A DNA stretch of 23,029 nt from an uncultured Clostridia bacterium (GCA_934155625.1 CAKPHD010000028.1:1-23029), one strand, 5' to 3'; shown: positions 15,278 through 22,911, counted from the first letter of the stretch. The notes: generated by a model from the sequence alone, not told the origin. A program made the numbers and translations.

Positions 15278-16171
15278 CTACTCGTATTTCTCTAATTCTT
15301 GGAATTGAGTTATCGTCCGTGAATATACGCCTTCAAACTCACCTGGTGTACAACCTAGTGACAACAGATATTCCTTTTGTTTTACCTTTAATAGGCAACT
15401 TCTTAACATATTTTTTATATCTCTTCTGAATCTCTCTATGTTCATTAAAGATTCCTCATCTATATTATACTGTGGATGTGAAAATCTTATATGTTTATAC
15501 ATAGTAACATAGTCCATTCGATATTCTAACTTTGTCCAGAAATCGCTATCACCTGTAAGTTTGGAAAATAAAGATTTTAACTGATTTCTTCCATAGTTGT
15601 TTTCACAACTCCATGCCATAATCACATCTTCATTTATCCCTAAAACTGTTGCAATCTTTTTTAAAGTAATTATTTCTTCGTCATAAGTTGTTCTTCTTCC
15701 AGTTTCTTCTATAGCTTTGTCTGAATTTCCACATAACTCCCAATATATTTTGGTTGCATATAATTCTGCCACAGCTTCTCCCATTGCCTCTCCAGTTATT
15801 CCTCTATCTATGTGAATTATATTATTGTGCATATCACGCCAAGTCATTTGTGCAGTATAGTCATATTCATTTTCCCAGTTTGTATGCCATTTTCCCTCGT
15901 TGTCCATCCATGAATCTGCAATGTGCTTAAATTCGTGAAAAAATGTAATAATTGATTCACCTTTTAACATATTAATTATATTTTCCTCAGCATTTACATT
16001 AGCCTTGGCTCTACTCCCCTTTGGCAAACTGTTTTTATAAGTCTTTACAATTACATTTTTTGCTCTTTCTGAAATATGTGCATTATGATTTACTGCATAC
16101 CGTATAAATACTCTTTTAGCTTCTTCAATACTGTAGTTTCTTCCGTTTATTTTTTCAACAAAATCTTTCAT
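15278..16171 (-). CDS. Uncharacterised protein with HExxH motif, putative metallopeptidase
   Basis: 297 residues, ATG at 16171 with GAGGAGA nine bases upstream. HEFKH at residues 79-83 is a classical zinc-metallopeptidase motif, preceded by a helix-like stretch (NMLKGESIITFF). About 45 residues later is GEAMGEAVAELYATKI, where Glu132 or Glu136 could be the third zinc ligand, as in gluzincins. No signal peptide or membrane helix is visible, so it should be cytoplasmic. The C-terminal half (about 165-297) is helical and charged (NYGRNQLKSLFSKLTGDSDFW) and resembles nothing I can name. I do not recognise a family; M78/ImmA-type peptidases differ in spacing and size. It lies downstream of a lipoprotein gene but a terminator (16202-16231) separates them, and no promoter of its own was found. 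Confidence 0.6.
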   Translation of the reverse strand: MKDFVEKINGRNYSIEEAKRVFIRYAVNHNAHISERAKNVIVKTYKNSLPKGSRAKANVNAEENIINMLKGESIITFFHEFKHIADSWMDNEGKWHTNWENEYDYTAQMTWRDMHNNIIHIDRGITGEAMGEAVAELYATKIYWELCGNSDKAIEETGRRTTYDEEIITLKKIATVLGINEDVIMAWSCENNYGRNQLKSLFSKLTGDSDFWTKLEYRMDYVTMYKHIRFSHPQYNIDEESLMNIERFRRDIKNMLRSCLLKVKQKEYLLSLGCTPGEFEGVYSRTITQFQELEKYE

Positions 16172-16201
16172 ATTAATGTATCTCCTCTACTTTTCTTATG
16201 T

Positions 16202-16231
16202 AAAAACCCCCACAAATGGGTGGAGGTTTTT
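16202..16231 (-). terminator. Terminator of the lipoprotein gene
   Basis: AAAAACCCCCAC (16202-16213) pairs with GTGGAGGTTTTT (16220-16231) with one mismatch around a 6-base loop, ending in U on either strand. It lies about 50 bases beyond the lipoprotein stop. Confidence 0.75.
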
Positions 16232-16280
16232 AAACTAGCAAATTTAAGCTTAAACAAATGAGTTTAGCTAATATTTATAG

Positions 16281-16685
16281 TTACTTGGTGGTTTCTTCCT
16301 GATCGTATGTTACCTCAATGGCTGAATATTCTCTAGCATTACCATCTTTATCAATTTTTTCTGGGCAATCACAAGAAATTACATCAGCCCACGCATTGTC
16401 AATGTCAAATTTCTGCTCGTTTCCACAAGCATCACATTTAAATACAATGTGTGCCGTTTCACCTGTTTTAAGGTTAAAATTAATTTTGCCATTTCTTAAT
16501 GCAAGTTCTTTTCCTGAAACAGTTGCATTTGAACCATTTACACTCTGAAAGACATATGACTGTCCATCAGATGTTGTCATTGACACTGTTGCGTGTTTGT
16601 CATCTTTCCGGAATGGATTACTACATCCTGTTAACATCATTCCAATCAGCATTGTTGCAAGTACTACCATAATAATCTTTCTCAT
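16281..16685 (-). CDS. Putative lipoprotein with four-cysteine zinc-ribbon-like motif
   Basis: 134 residues from ATG at 16685, eight bases after AAAGGAG. Residues 1-20 are a lipoprotein signal peptide with lipobox LTGC; Cys21 would be lipidated and the protein anchored outside the membrane. The mature part has beta-strand-like repeats (SMTTSDGQSYVFQSVNGSNA, then KINFNLKTGETAHIVF) and Cys84, Cys87, Cys105 and Cys107 (CDAC and CDC), a possible metal site. No known family is recognised. An in-frame ATG at 16778 also has a good ribosome binding site and would add 31 hydrophilic residues in front of the signal peptide, probably hiding it. The gene's base composition looks less AT-rich than its neighbours, hinting at transfer. 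Confidence 0.65.
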   Translation of the reverse strand: MRKIIMVVLATMLIGMMLTGCSNPFRKDDKHATVSMTTSDGQSYVFQSVNGSNATVSGKELALRNGKINFNLKTGETAHIVFKCDACGNEQKFDIDNAWADVISCDCPEKIDKDGNAREYSAIEVTYDQEETTK

Positions 16686-16778
16686 AATCTTTTCTCCTTT
16701 GTAATAAGCTTTTTTGCTAGTTCTTTCTTCACAAGTAAAATTGCTTTTCTGCGAAGTAGTATTAGGGATATTATTCAT
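16686..16778 (-). CDS. In-frame upstream start region of the lipoprotein gene (31-codon extension or leader)
   Basis: ATG at 16778 lies six bases after AAAGGAG, as good a start as the one at 16685. The 31 codons (MNNIPNTTSQ to AYYKGEKI) run without a stop into the lipoprotein. They contain the second ribosome binding site (the bases encoding YYKGEK). The result may be two protein forms, or coupled translation. Which start is used cannot be told from sequence. Confidence 0.35.
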
Positions 16779-16793
16779 ACTGTTCTCCTTTCA

Positions 16794-16862
16794 TTAGTCT
16801 TCAAGTCTGACAGCATCTTTCTTTGCTCCTGCCTGTTTATGTACAAAGATAATATCGTTCAT
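16794..16862 (-). CDS. Small ORF of 22 codons
   Basis: ATG at 16862 follows AAAAGGAG at good spacing, and the ORF (MNDIIFVHKQ to VRLED) ends at TAA 16794-16796, just before the ribosome binding site of the next start. It is charged and has no membrane segment. It lies between the promoter at 17076 and the lipoprotein gene. A real micropeptide, a leader peptide or part of a decayed gene are all possible. Confidence 0.35.
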   Translation of the reverse strand: MNDIIFVHKQAGAKKDAVRLED

Positions 16863-16908
16863 CTGTTTTTCTCCTTTTCTATTGCAAATGTTATTATTGG
16901 TTACGTTT

Positions 16909-16986
16909 TTATGTTCGAATGTCCTTTTTTTTGACATTTTTTATGGCCTCCATATAGCTTGGTTTACGAGTTACAAATAGCGACAT
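16909..16986 (-). CDS. Small basic ORF of 25 codons
   Basis: ATG at 16986 follows GGGAGG three to four bases upstream; the product (MSLFVTRKPSY to KKKDIRT) is strongly basic. It is the first good ATG start after the promoter at 17076-17104. Together with the next small ORF it forms a chain of short reading frames, each with its own ribosome binding site. Function unknown. Confidence 0.35.
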   Translation of the reverse strand: MSLFVTRKPSYMEAIKNVKKKDIRT

Positions 16987-17075
16987 TTTCCTCCCTTACA
17001 TATTATTTTTAGTTGCAAAGAACCTCCCCTCTATTATGTTATATACGTCATAAGGCTTTTACCTTGACATATAAT

Positions 17076-17104
17076 ATTATAGCATATTTCTTACATTATG
17101 TCAA
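17076..17104 (-). promoter_or_regulatory. Sigma-A promoter of the small-ORF and lipoprotein unit
   Basis: Perfect TTGACA (17099-17104) and TATAAT (17076-17081) on the minus strand, 17 bases apart: the strongest promoter in the window. The leader to the lipoprotein start is about 380 bases and holds only the small ORFs described. Confidence 0.8.
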
Positions 17105-17142
17105 TCTCTTTTTGTGATTTTACTATACATAATTAAAGCCTC

Positions 17143-17181
17143 AAAAAAGGCAGAAACCTTTATATCATTTCTGCCTTTTTT
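17143..17181 (-). terminator. Terminator of the por operon
   Basis: AAAAAAGGCAGAAA (17143-17156) pairs perfectly with TTTCTGCCTTTTTT (17168-17181), giving a strong stem with U-runs on both strands. It lies about 30 bases past the porB stop. Confidence 0.85.
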
Positions 17182-17209
17182 GTCAAATAGTCTAAACTTA
17201 ATTTAACTA

Positions 17210-18163
17210 TTATTCTCTATTAGTAATCTCTTCCAAATCAAGAAGTTCTTGCCATCTCTCATCAACAACTCTTTGGAATTCTTGAATCATCCATTCATTA
17301 CCAGGTTTAAACATATGTTTAAAACGTTTTTGTGGACGTAAGAATTCTTCTATTGGAAGTTTCTTAGCTGGTTTATATGTTATTTTATATTTTCCATTAA
17401 CTACTTCATATAATGGCCAATAACATGTATCAGCTGCTAATTTATTAATTTTCATTAAATCTTCTGTTGGATATCCCCAACCTCTTGGGCATGGTGCCAT
17501 AACATTTAAAAATGCTGGTCCTTCTGTATACAATGCTTTTTCAGATTTTTCATACAAATCTTTAAAGTTTGTCATTGCAAGTGTTTGAGCAACATATGGT
17601 ATATGGTGTCCTACCATTATTTTTGCTAAATCTTTTCTTACTTGCATTTTTCCAGGAATAACTTTTCCTGCTGGTGATGTTGTTGTATCTGCAAATTTAG
17701 GTGTTGCTGATGAACGTTGAATTCCTGTGTTCATATATGCACCATTGTCATAACATACATATACCATGTCATGACCTCTTTCCATTGCTCCAGATAAACT
17801 TTGTAAACCTATATCATAAGTTCCTCCATCTCCTCCAAATGCAATGAATTTTGTATCTTTGTCTTGTGGTAATTTACCTTGTTTTTTCATTGATTTATAT
17901 GCAGCTTCTGCACCTGCACATGTTGCACCTGCACATTCAAATGCTGTATGTATAAATGAATCTGTCCAAGCTGTATATGGATAAATAAATGTAGATACTT
18001 CCATACATCCTGTTGCATTTGCTACTACTGCATGATCTTCTGGTTTTAATGCTCTCATTATCATTCTTGATACTACTGGAGCACCACATCCAGCACACAT
18101 TCTGTGTCCTTCTGTAAATCTTGAAGGTTTATTTGCCATTACTTCTTTTAAATTATATGCCAT
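17210..18163 (-). CDS. porB: Pyruvate:ferredoxin oxidoreductase, beta subunit
   Basis: 317 residues. This subunit binds thiamine diphosphate and a [4Fe-4S] cluster. The TPP motif is GDGGTYDIG at 111-119, closed by DNGAYMNTG from 139. Cluster cysteines are Cys23 and Cys26 (CAGCG), Cys53 (TGCMEV) and Cys225 (APCPRGW), all present. The enzyme converts pyruvate and CoA to acetyl-CoA and CO2 and reduces ferredoxin, in the cytoplasm. ATG at 18163 is one base past the porA stop and nine bases after GGGAGG. It is last in the order gamma-delta-alpha-beta. Related 2-oxoacid oxidoreductases (for example for 2-oxoisovalerate) share these motifs, so the substrate is inferred from overall resemblance and gene order. 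Confidence 0.88.
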   Translation of the reverse strand: MAYNLKEVMANKPSRFTEGHRMCAGCGAPVVSRMIMRALKPEDHAVVANATGCMEVSTFIYPYTAWTDSFIHTAFECAGATCAGAEAAYKSMKKQGKLPQDKDTKFIAFGGDGGTYDIGLQSLSGAMERGHDMVYVCYDNGAYMNTGIQRSSATPKFADTTTSPAGKVIPGKMQVRKDLAKIMVGHHIPYVAQTLAMTNFKDLYEKSEKALYTEGPAFLNVMAPCPRGWGYPTEDLMKINKLAADTCYWPLYEVVNGKYKITYKPAKKLPIEEFLRPQKRFKHMFKPGNEWMIQEFQRVVDERWQELLDLEEITNRE

Positions 18164-18164
18164 T

Positions 18165-19355
18165 TTACTTTTCCTCCCTTCTTAATCCTAAATATCTATA
18201 TGGATCTCCAATTTCTCCAGTTTTTACTATTTCTGCTAAGTCTGTATATACTGATTCTAATTGCTTTTCTGTTGTATCTCTTCCACCAATTCCATATACG
18301 TAATTTACCATTGGAACTTGTTTTTTATTTACATACATTGCTGATGTTACATCTTCAAATAATGCTCCACCTGCTGCATTTAAAGAATCTGCTTTATCTA
18401 ATATTGCAACTGCTTTTAAATGTGATAATGCTTCTGCAACTTCTTCTGCTGGGAATGGTCTATACATCCTTATTTTTAATAATCCTGCTTTTATACCTTG
18501 TTCTCTTAATTTATCTACAACTGCTTTTGTTGTTCCTGCAGTTGAGTTCATACATACTATTGCAATTTCTGCATCATCTAATTTATATTTTTCGAAAAAT
18601 TCATATTTTCTTCCAGTCCACTTTTCAAATTCTTCTGAAACTTCTTTTATTACTTCTTTTGCTTTTTTCATTGCTTCTGCTTGTTGTGCTTTGTGTTCAA
18701 ATAAATATGCTTGTAAGTCTAATGGACCAACAGCAATTGGTTCATCTCTATTTAATAAATAATGTTCTGGTTTATATTGTCCAACAAATTTCTTAACATC
18801 TTCATCATTTTCTAATTGAATATTTTCAATTGAGTGTGATGTTATAAATCCATCTTGACAAACCATTAATGGTAATAATACGTCTTTGTGTTCTGCTATT
18901 CTATGTGCCATTAACATATTGTCATATGCTTCTTGGTTATTTTCTGAAAATAGCATTATCCATCCTGCATCTCTTACTCCCATTGCATCTGAATGATCAT
19001 TATGTATATTTAATGGTCCTGAAACTGCTCTATTTACTAATGCCATTACTATTGGCAATCTTAAACTTGATGCTATATATATCATTTCCCACATTAATGA
19101 TAATCCATTTGCTGATGTTGCTGTCATAGCTCTTGCTCCAGCTGCTGATGCTCCTATTGTTGCAGACATCGCACTATGTTCACTTTCTACTGCAACAAAT
19201 TCTGTATCTACATCTCCATTTGCAACAAATGTAGAAAAATATTGTGGTATCTCTGTTGATGGTGTTATTGGAAATGCTGCAACTACGTCTGGATTGATTT
19301 GTTTCATTGCTATTGCTGTTGCTTCGTTTCCACTTAATCTTTCTCTTATACTCAT
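18165..19355 (-). CDS. porA: Pyruvate:ferredoxin oxidoreductase, alpha subunit
   Basis: 396 residues. The N-terminal pyrimidine-binding half is clear: AFPITPSTEIPQYF near 29-42, then EFVAVESEHSAMSATIGASA with the Glu expected to activate thiamine diphosphate, ATSANGLSLMWEMIYIA and NIHNDHSDAMGVRD. The C-terminal part (about 265-380) is the domain II-like region (IAIVCMNSTAGTTKAVVDKLR, YRPFPAEE). Together with porB it forms the active site. The start ATG overlaps the porD stop by one base (TAATG), a sign of translational coupling. Length is normal for separate alpha chains. Confidence 0.9.
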   Translation of the reverse strand: MSIRERLSGNEATAIAMKQINPDVVAAFPITPSTEIPQYFSTFVANGDVDTEFVAVESEHSAMSATIGASAAGARAMTATSANGLSLMWEMIYIASSLRLPIVMALVNRAVSGPLNIHNDHSDAMGVRDAGWIMLFSENNQEAYDNMLMAHRIAEHKDVLLPLMVCQDGFITSHSIENIQLENDEDVKKFVGQYKPEHYLLNRDEPIAVGPLDLQAYLFEHKAQQAEAMKKAKEVIKEVSEEFEKWTGRKYEFFEKYKLDDAEIAIVCMNSTAGTTKAVVDKLREQGIKAGLLKIRMYRPFPAEEVAEALSHLKAVAILDKADSLNAAGGALFEDVTSAMYVNKKQVPMVNYVYGIGGRDTTEKQLESVYTDLAEIVKTGEIGDPYRYLGLRREEK

Positions 19356-19654
19356 TATTCAACACCCTCCTCTTTCATCTCTATTGCATTAAAAGGACAT
19401 GCCTTAGCACAAACTCCACATCCTTTGCAATAATCATAATTAAATTCTCCTCTGTTTAAATCTTTTCCTACAGGAATTGAATTGTCTGGACATACAGGGA
19501 AGCATAATCCACATTGTTTACACTTTTCTTCTATCCAAATTGGTTTCATGCTTCTCCAATCTCCAGTTTTAAATTCTTTTGCATTTCCTGCACAATATAT
19601 ATTTCCACCTATTGTTAATTTTTCCATAGGTGTCTTTGGATTTATTTCTGTCAT
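19355..19654 (-). CDS. porD: Pyruvate:ferredoxin oxidoreductase, delta subunit (2[4Fe-4S] ferredoxin)
   Basis: 99 residues. Two ferredoxin motifs are complete: Cys45, 48, 51, 55 (CKQCGLCFPVCP) and Cys76, 79, 82, 86 (CKGCGVCAKACP). The N-terminal 40 residues (LTIGGNIYCAGNAKEFKTGD) are the usual delta-subunit extension. The two clusters pass electrons from the beta-subunit site to external ferredoxin. ATG at 19654 follows AAAGGAGG at good spacing, 21 bases after the porC stop. Confidence 0.9.
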   Translation of the reverse strand: MTEINPKTPMEKLTIGGNIYCAGNAKEFKTGDWRSMKPIWIEEKCKQCGLCFPVCPDNSIPVGKDLNRGEFNYDYCKGCGVCAKACPFNAIEMKEEGVE

Positions 19655-19675
19655 TTTGATTTTCCTCCTTTTGAT

Positions 19676-20257
19676 TTATTGTATTTTAGTAACTTCTTTT
19701 AATGCTAATTCTAATGCTTTCATATTTCCATCTATTACTTCTGGCTTTTTAGCAAATTTATGTTTAAATGAAGTTTTCATATCTTCAAGTAATTCTTCAT
19801 CTGTCATAACACCTGCAACTTTTACAATTGCTGCAAGCATTGGTGTATTAGGGAAATATTTTCCAAGAGCTTCTTCTGATACTTTTCTAGCATCAATTGT
19901 ATATACAGCACCTTCATATCCTTTTAATAATCCTTTTAATTGTTCTGGTGTTTTAGTTGTGTTTATTACTATTGCCCCTTCTTTTTTTAGCCCTGCTGTA
20001 ACAGGTACTGATGTTAATAGTGTGTCATCTACAACTACTACATAATCAGGTTCATATATGTTACTATGTATTGTTATTGGTGTATCACTTATTCTGTTAT
20101 ATGCTGTTATTGGTGCTCCCATTCTTTCTGGTCCATATTCTGGAAATCCTTGAATATATTTACCAGTATTAAATGCTGCATCTGCTAATAATAATGAAGC
20201 TGTTTTTGCACCTTGGCCGCCTCTTCCATGCCATCTAATTTCAATTAAGTTATTCAT
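19676..20257 (-). CDS. porC: Pyruvate:ferredoxin oxidoreductase, gamma subunit
   Basis: 193 residues, normal for the gamma chain. The N-terminal signature is IRWHGRGGQGAKTASLLLA at about 7-25, followed by FPEYGPERMGAPITAYNRIS; the domain corresponds to the CoA-related gamma domain of the one-chain enzyme. It is the first gene of the operon; ATG at 20257 follows AGGAGG nine bases upstream. Its 110-base leader has a consensus promoter and two hairpins. Confidence 0.9.
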   Translation of the reverse strand: MNNLIEIRWHGRGGQGAKTASLLLADAAFNTGKYIQGFPEYGPERMGAPITAYNRISDTPITIHSNIYEPDYVVVVDDTLLTSVPVTAGLKKEGAIVINTTKTPEQLKGLLKGYEGAVYTIDARKVSEEALGKYFPNTPMLAAIVKVAGVMTDEELLEDMKTSFKHKFAKKPEVIDGNMKALELALKEVTKIQ

Positions 20258-20285
20258 TGAATTTAGCCTCCTTTTTGTTTTTATT

Positions 20286-20307
20286 ATTTATGTTTAAAAA
20301 CATAAAT
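20286..20307. promoter_or_regulatory. 22-base palindrome just before the porC ribosome binding site
   Basis: ATTTATGTTT and AAACATAAAT are separated by two bases. It could be an operator for a dimeric regulator or the second hairpin of the leader RNA. It does not match the Rex consensus as I know it. Confidence 0.4.
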
Positions 20308-20340
20308 AGCAAGCTTGGAAACTCCTTCCAAAGCCTGCTT
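20308..20340 (-). promoter_or_regulatory. Leader hairpin of the por operon
   Basis: The minus-strand RNA can pair the arms 20326-20340 and 20308-20320 (AAGC.GGCTT.GGAA type, two mismatches) around a GGAGU loop. It sits directly at the predicted transcription start. No U-run follows at once, so it is more likely a 5' stabilising or regulatory stem than a terminator, although it could also end read-through from the gene at 20375. Confidence 0.45.
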
Positions 20341-20342
20341 AA

Positions 20343-20371
20343 AGTATATTATTATTTTGTTTTAATGTCAA
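20343..20371 (-). promoter_or_regulatory. Sigma-A promoter of the por operon
   Basis: Perfect TTGACA (20366-20371) and TATACT (20343-20348) 17 bases apart on the minus strand, starting four bases after the stop of the upstream gene. Transcription would start near 20336. Confidence 0.75.
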
Positions 20372-20374
20372 GTA

Positions 20375-21373
20375 CTAAACCACGTATTCGATTCTATTAT
20401 TAGGAAAATATTTATGCATTTTATCCCTCAACAAGATTTCCGCTTCTCTTCTATTTTTTTCTTTATATCCATATTTTCCATTTCCTCTTCCTGTCATAAT
20501 TTCTTTATCATATAAATTTATTGCATTTGGAAATGCCTCTTCATTTATTTTTGTATGAACATAGCTATATGTCATAAATATTATTTCAAAAAATGCTATT
20601 CTTCTTGCTTTTTCTGATAACTCAGTACTTAGAGTTTGAATCAGTTCCGAATACAATTGTTGCCAATTTTCTACTAATATTACAGGGGCTATTAATATTC
20701 CTATTTTATATTCCGCTTCTGCTAATTTATTTATTGCCTCTATTCTTCCTTTTAATCTTGATGTTCCAAATTCTACTTTATTTATAATTTCTTCCGGATT
20801 TACACTCATTCTAATAACTATTCTCCCATTATGTTTCAATGGTAATATATCATCTACCATATCAAATTTCGTTGGTAGTGTTAAAAATCCTTTTTCTGTA
20901 TTTGCAAAATTTTCTATTGTCCATACTAAGTTTCCTGTAATTGTATTTTCTAATATTAAGTCACTATTACTTCCTATCTCAAATGTTAATTGTTTTTCAC
21001 TCTTTTGTGCTGTTTTTATTATTTTTTCTAGCATCTGCTCTCTGTTTACAAACAACCTTAAATATGCACATTTGTTGTAATTACATACTAAATAACAATA
21101 CATGCACATTGCAGTACATCCAGACGATGTATATGGTACCAAATAATCTGATGTTTTATGATTTTCCACAAATTTATGTGTCTTTCGTACTCCTATTATT
21201 AAATTGCTTTTCATATTTGCAAATTCTGAATTTTGCTTTTTTCTCATTTCTTCTATATTATTGTGATTCTCGATTTCTATCTTTGGTGTTTCTTTATATT
21301 GTTCCATTAGCTGTTGTCCTAATGGGTAATTTACAATTTCTTTTTCAAAATAAATAGCTTTAGGTTTAAACAT
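20375..21373 (-). CDS. Spore photoproduct lyase-like radical SAM protein
   Basis: 332 residues, close to SplB of Bacillus (342). The radical-SAM cluster motif is Cys86, Cys90, Cys93 (CTAMCMYC), followed by YL as in SplB. Other family matches are NYPLGQQL near 15, LIIGVRKTHKF near 59-69, HNGRIVIRMSVNPEEI and GILIAPVILVENW, so the fold is convincing. SplB repairs the UV-made thymine dimer of spores using S-adenosylmethionine. The cysteine that gives the final hydrogen in SplB (Cys141, in FEASCTSD) aligns with Ser135 here (FEIGSNSD). Two extra cysteines follow the cluster (Cys97, Cys102). It may therefore act differently or on another substrate. It is the third gene after thyA and folA, 45 bases from folA, with AAAGGAG upstream. 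Confidence 0.75.
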   Translation of the reverse strand: MFKPKAIYFEKEIVNYPLGQQLMEQYKETPKIEIENHNNIEEMRKKQNSEFANMKSNLIIGVRKTHKFVENHKTSDYLVPYTSSGCTAMCMYCYLVCNYNKCAYLRLFVNREQMLEKIIKTAQKSEKQLTFEIGSNSDLILENTITGNLVWTIENFANTEKGFLTLPTKFDMVDDILPLKHNGRIVIRMSVNPEEIINKVEFGTSRLKGRIEAINKLAEAEYKIGILIAPVILVENWQQLYSELIQTLSTELSEKARRIAFFEIIFMTYSYVHTKINEEAFPNAINLYDKEIMTGRGNGKYGYKEKNRREAEILLRDKMHKYFPNNRIEYVV

Positions 21374-21418
21374 AAAAAATCTCCTTTTTTATATTTTACC
21401 CAAAGCTATAAATCTTAT

Positions 21419-21907
21419 TTATTTTCTTTTATAAACTACATATTCATATTTAAAATCATTTTCTTCGTCTTTTGGTCCTTCTTCTCTGCTAATTTCTTGC
21501 CATATATCTGGATTTATTCTTGGAAAAACTGTGTCTCCTTCAAAATCTTTATCTATTTCTGTAACATACATTTTTGTTACATATGGCATTAATAAATTGT
21601 ATATCATAGCTCCGCCTATTACAAAGTTTTCATTTTCGTCTTCTATGTATTGTTGAATTTGTAACATTGAATGAACTATTTCTATATTTTCATTTTCTAT
21701 TTTAAAGTCTGGATTTTGACTAAATATAATATGTTTTCTATTTGGAAGTATTCTTCCGATTGATTCGAATGTTTTTCTTCCCATTATTATATTGTGATTT
21801 GTTGTCAATTCTTTAAATCTTCTTAAATCATCTGGTATATGCCATAATAATTTATTATCTTTTCCAATTATATTATTTTTTGCTTTTGCTACTATAATAC
21901 TTAACAT
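21419..21907 (-). CDS. folA: Dihydrofolate reductase
   Basis: 162 residues, normal length. It reduces dihydrofolate to tetrahydrofolate with NADPH. Family motifs are LSIIVAKAKNNIIGKDNKLLWHI at the N-terminus (written here as its two halves: substrate-loop and WHIPDDLRRFK), with the acidic substrate-binding residue in IPDD, then MGRKTFESIG (NADPH-binding) and FVIGGAMIYNLLMP. All are intact. ATG at 21907 follows AAAGGAG ten bases upstream. It lies 15 bases after thyA, whose reaction makes the dihydrofolate it recycles. Confidence 0.95.
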   Translation of the reverse strand: MLSIIVAKAKNNIIGKDNKLLWHIPDDLRRFKELTTNHNIIMGRKTFESIGRILPNRKHIIFSQNPDFKIENENIEIVHSMLQIQQYIEDENENFVIGGAMIYNLLMPYVTKMYVTEIDKDFEGDTVFPRINPDIWQEISREEGPKDEENDFKYEYVVYKRK

Positions 21908-21922
21908 TTTATTTGCACTCCT

Positions 21923-22780
21923 TTATTTTGCTACTGGTATTTTACCAATTTTTACTTCTTTATTGTAATCATAATCTTTTATTTCAAAATCTTCTACTTT
22001 GAATTCGTAGAAGTCTTTTGTTTGATTATTAATGACTAATTTAGGTTGACATTCTACTGGTTTTGCTTCTAATAATTTTTTTACTAATGGAACATGTCTA
22101 TCATATATATGACAATCTCCAATATTATGTGTTAATGTTCCTGGTTTTAGTCCTGCAACTTGTGCAAACATACATTGTAATGTTGCATATTGCATTACAT
22201 TCCATCCATTTGCTGTTAACATATCTTGTGAACGTTGATTTAATATCAAGTGTAATTTTCCTTCTTTTACTAACCATTGTGTTCCATATGCACATGGTTC
22301 TAAGTTCATATCTTTTAATTCTTGATGATTGAATAAGTTTGTCATTATTCTACGGCTTGATGGATCATTTTTTAATAAGTATAATACATAGTCAACTTGG
22401 TCCATTTCTTTTATTCCGTCTTTTGTTTTAAATTCATATTTCTTAGCTAATTGATATCCATATGCTTTTCCTATTGTTCCATCTTCTCCTGCCCATTGGT
22501 CCCATATGTGTGAATTTAGTTCACTAATCTTATTTGATTTTTTTTGCCATATCCATAATATTTCGTCTATTGCATTTTTGATTGTTTTGCTGTTATTTCT
22601 AAGTGTTATCATTGGAAATTCTTTTTCTAAGTCATATTTATTTTGTACTCCTACTATTGAATAGTAATTTGCTTCTGTTCCATCTTCCCATCTTGTTCTT
22701 ACATTTGTGCCTTCTGATGAATATCCATTTTTTAATATTTCTTTACATGTTTTTATAAAGTTTTCGTCTGCTTGTGTCAT
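21923..22780 (-). CDS. thyA: Thymidylate synthase ThyA
   Basis: 285 residues. It makes dTMP from dUMP with methylene-tetrahydrofolate, leaving dihydrofolate. The active-site cysteine is Cys163 (EPCAYGTQW); phosphate-binding residues appear in SSRRIMTNLF (141-150) and NQRSQDM, and the dUMP-binding segment in NIGDCHIYDRHV. Overall it resembles the ThyA of Bacillus subtilis (279 residues) more than the E. coli type; WDQWAGEDGTIGKAYGYQL is characteristic. ATG at 22780 has AAAGGAGG eight bases upstream. First gene of thyA-folA-splB-like. Confidence 0.95.
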   Translation of the reverse strand: MTQADENFIKTCKEILKNGYSSEGTNVRTRWEDGTEANYYSIVGVQNKYDLEKEFPMITLRNNSKTIKNAIDEILWIWQKKSNKISELNSHIWDQWAGEDGTIGKAYGYQLAKKYEFKTKDGIKEMDQVDYVLYLLKNDPSSRRIMTNLFNHQELKDMNLEPCAYGTQWLVKEGKLHLILNQRSQDMLTANGWNVMQYATLQCMFAQVAGLKPGTLTHNIGDCHIYDRHVPLVKKLLEAKPVECQPKLVINNQTKDFYEFKVEDFEIKDYDYNKEVKIGKIPVAK

Positions 22781-22817
22781 TAATTTGTCCTCCTTTTATT
22801 ATGACTCTTACTTTTTT

Positions 22818-22846
22818 AATATACCATAATAAACGGAGCTTGTAAA
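22818..22846 (-). promoter_or_regulatory. Sigma-A promoter of thyA-folA
   Basis: TTTACA (22841-22846) and TATATT (22818-22823) are 17 bases apart on the minus strand. Transcription would begin near 22811, giving a short 30-base leader. Confidence 0.65.
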
Positions 22847-22881
22847 TTGTTTTTACAAAAAAGTTACATATCGATTTTATC

Positions 22882-22911
22882 AATAAAATTAGAGCTATGT
22901 TTCCATAGCTC
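22882..22911 (-). terminator. Terminator closing the structured RNA at the right edge
   Basis: GAGCTATG and CATAGCTC (22904-22911 and 22892-22899) form a perfect 8-base stem with a GAAA tetraloop, followed on the minus strand by TAATTTTATT. It ends 35 bases before the thyA promoter. Confidence 0.75.

Noticed and set aside
15278..16171. ImmA/M78-type phage regulator protease
   Set aside because: HExxH is present, but the size, the following sequence and the lack of a neighbouring repressor gene do not fit.
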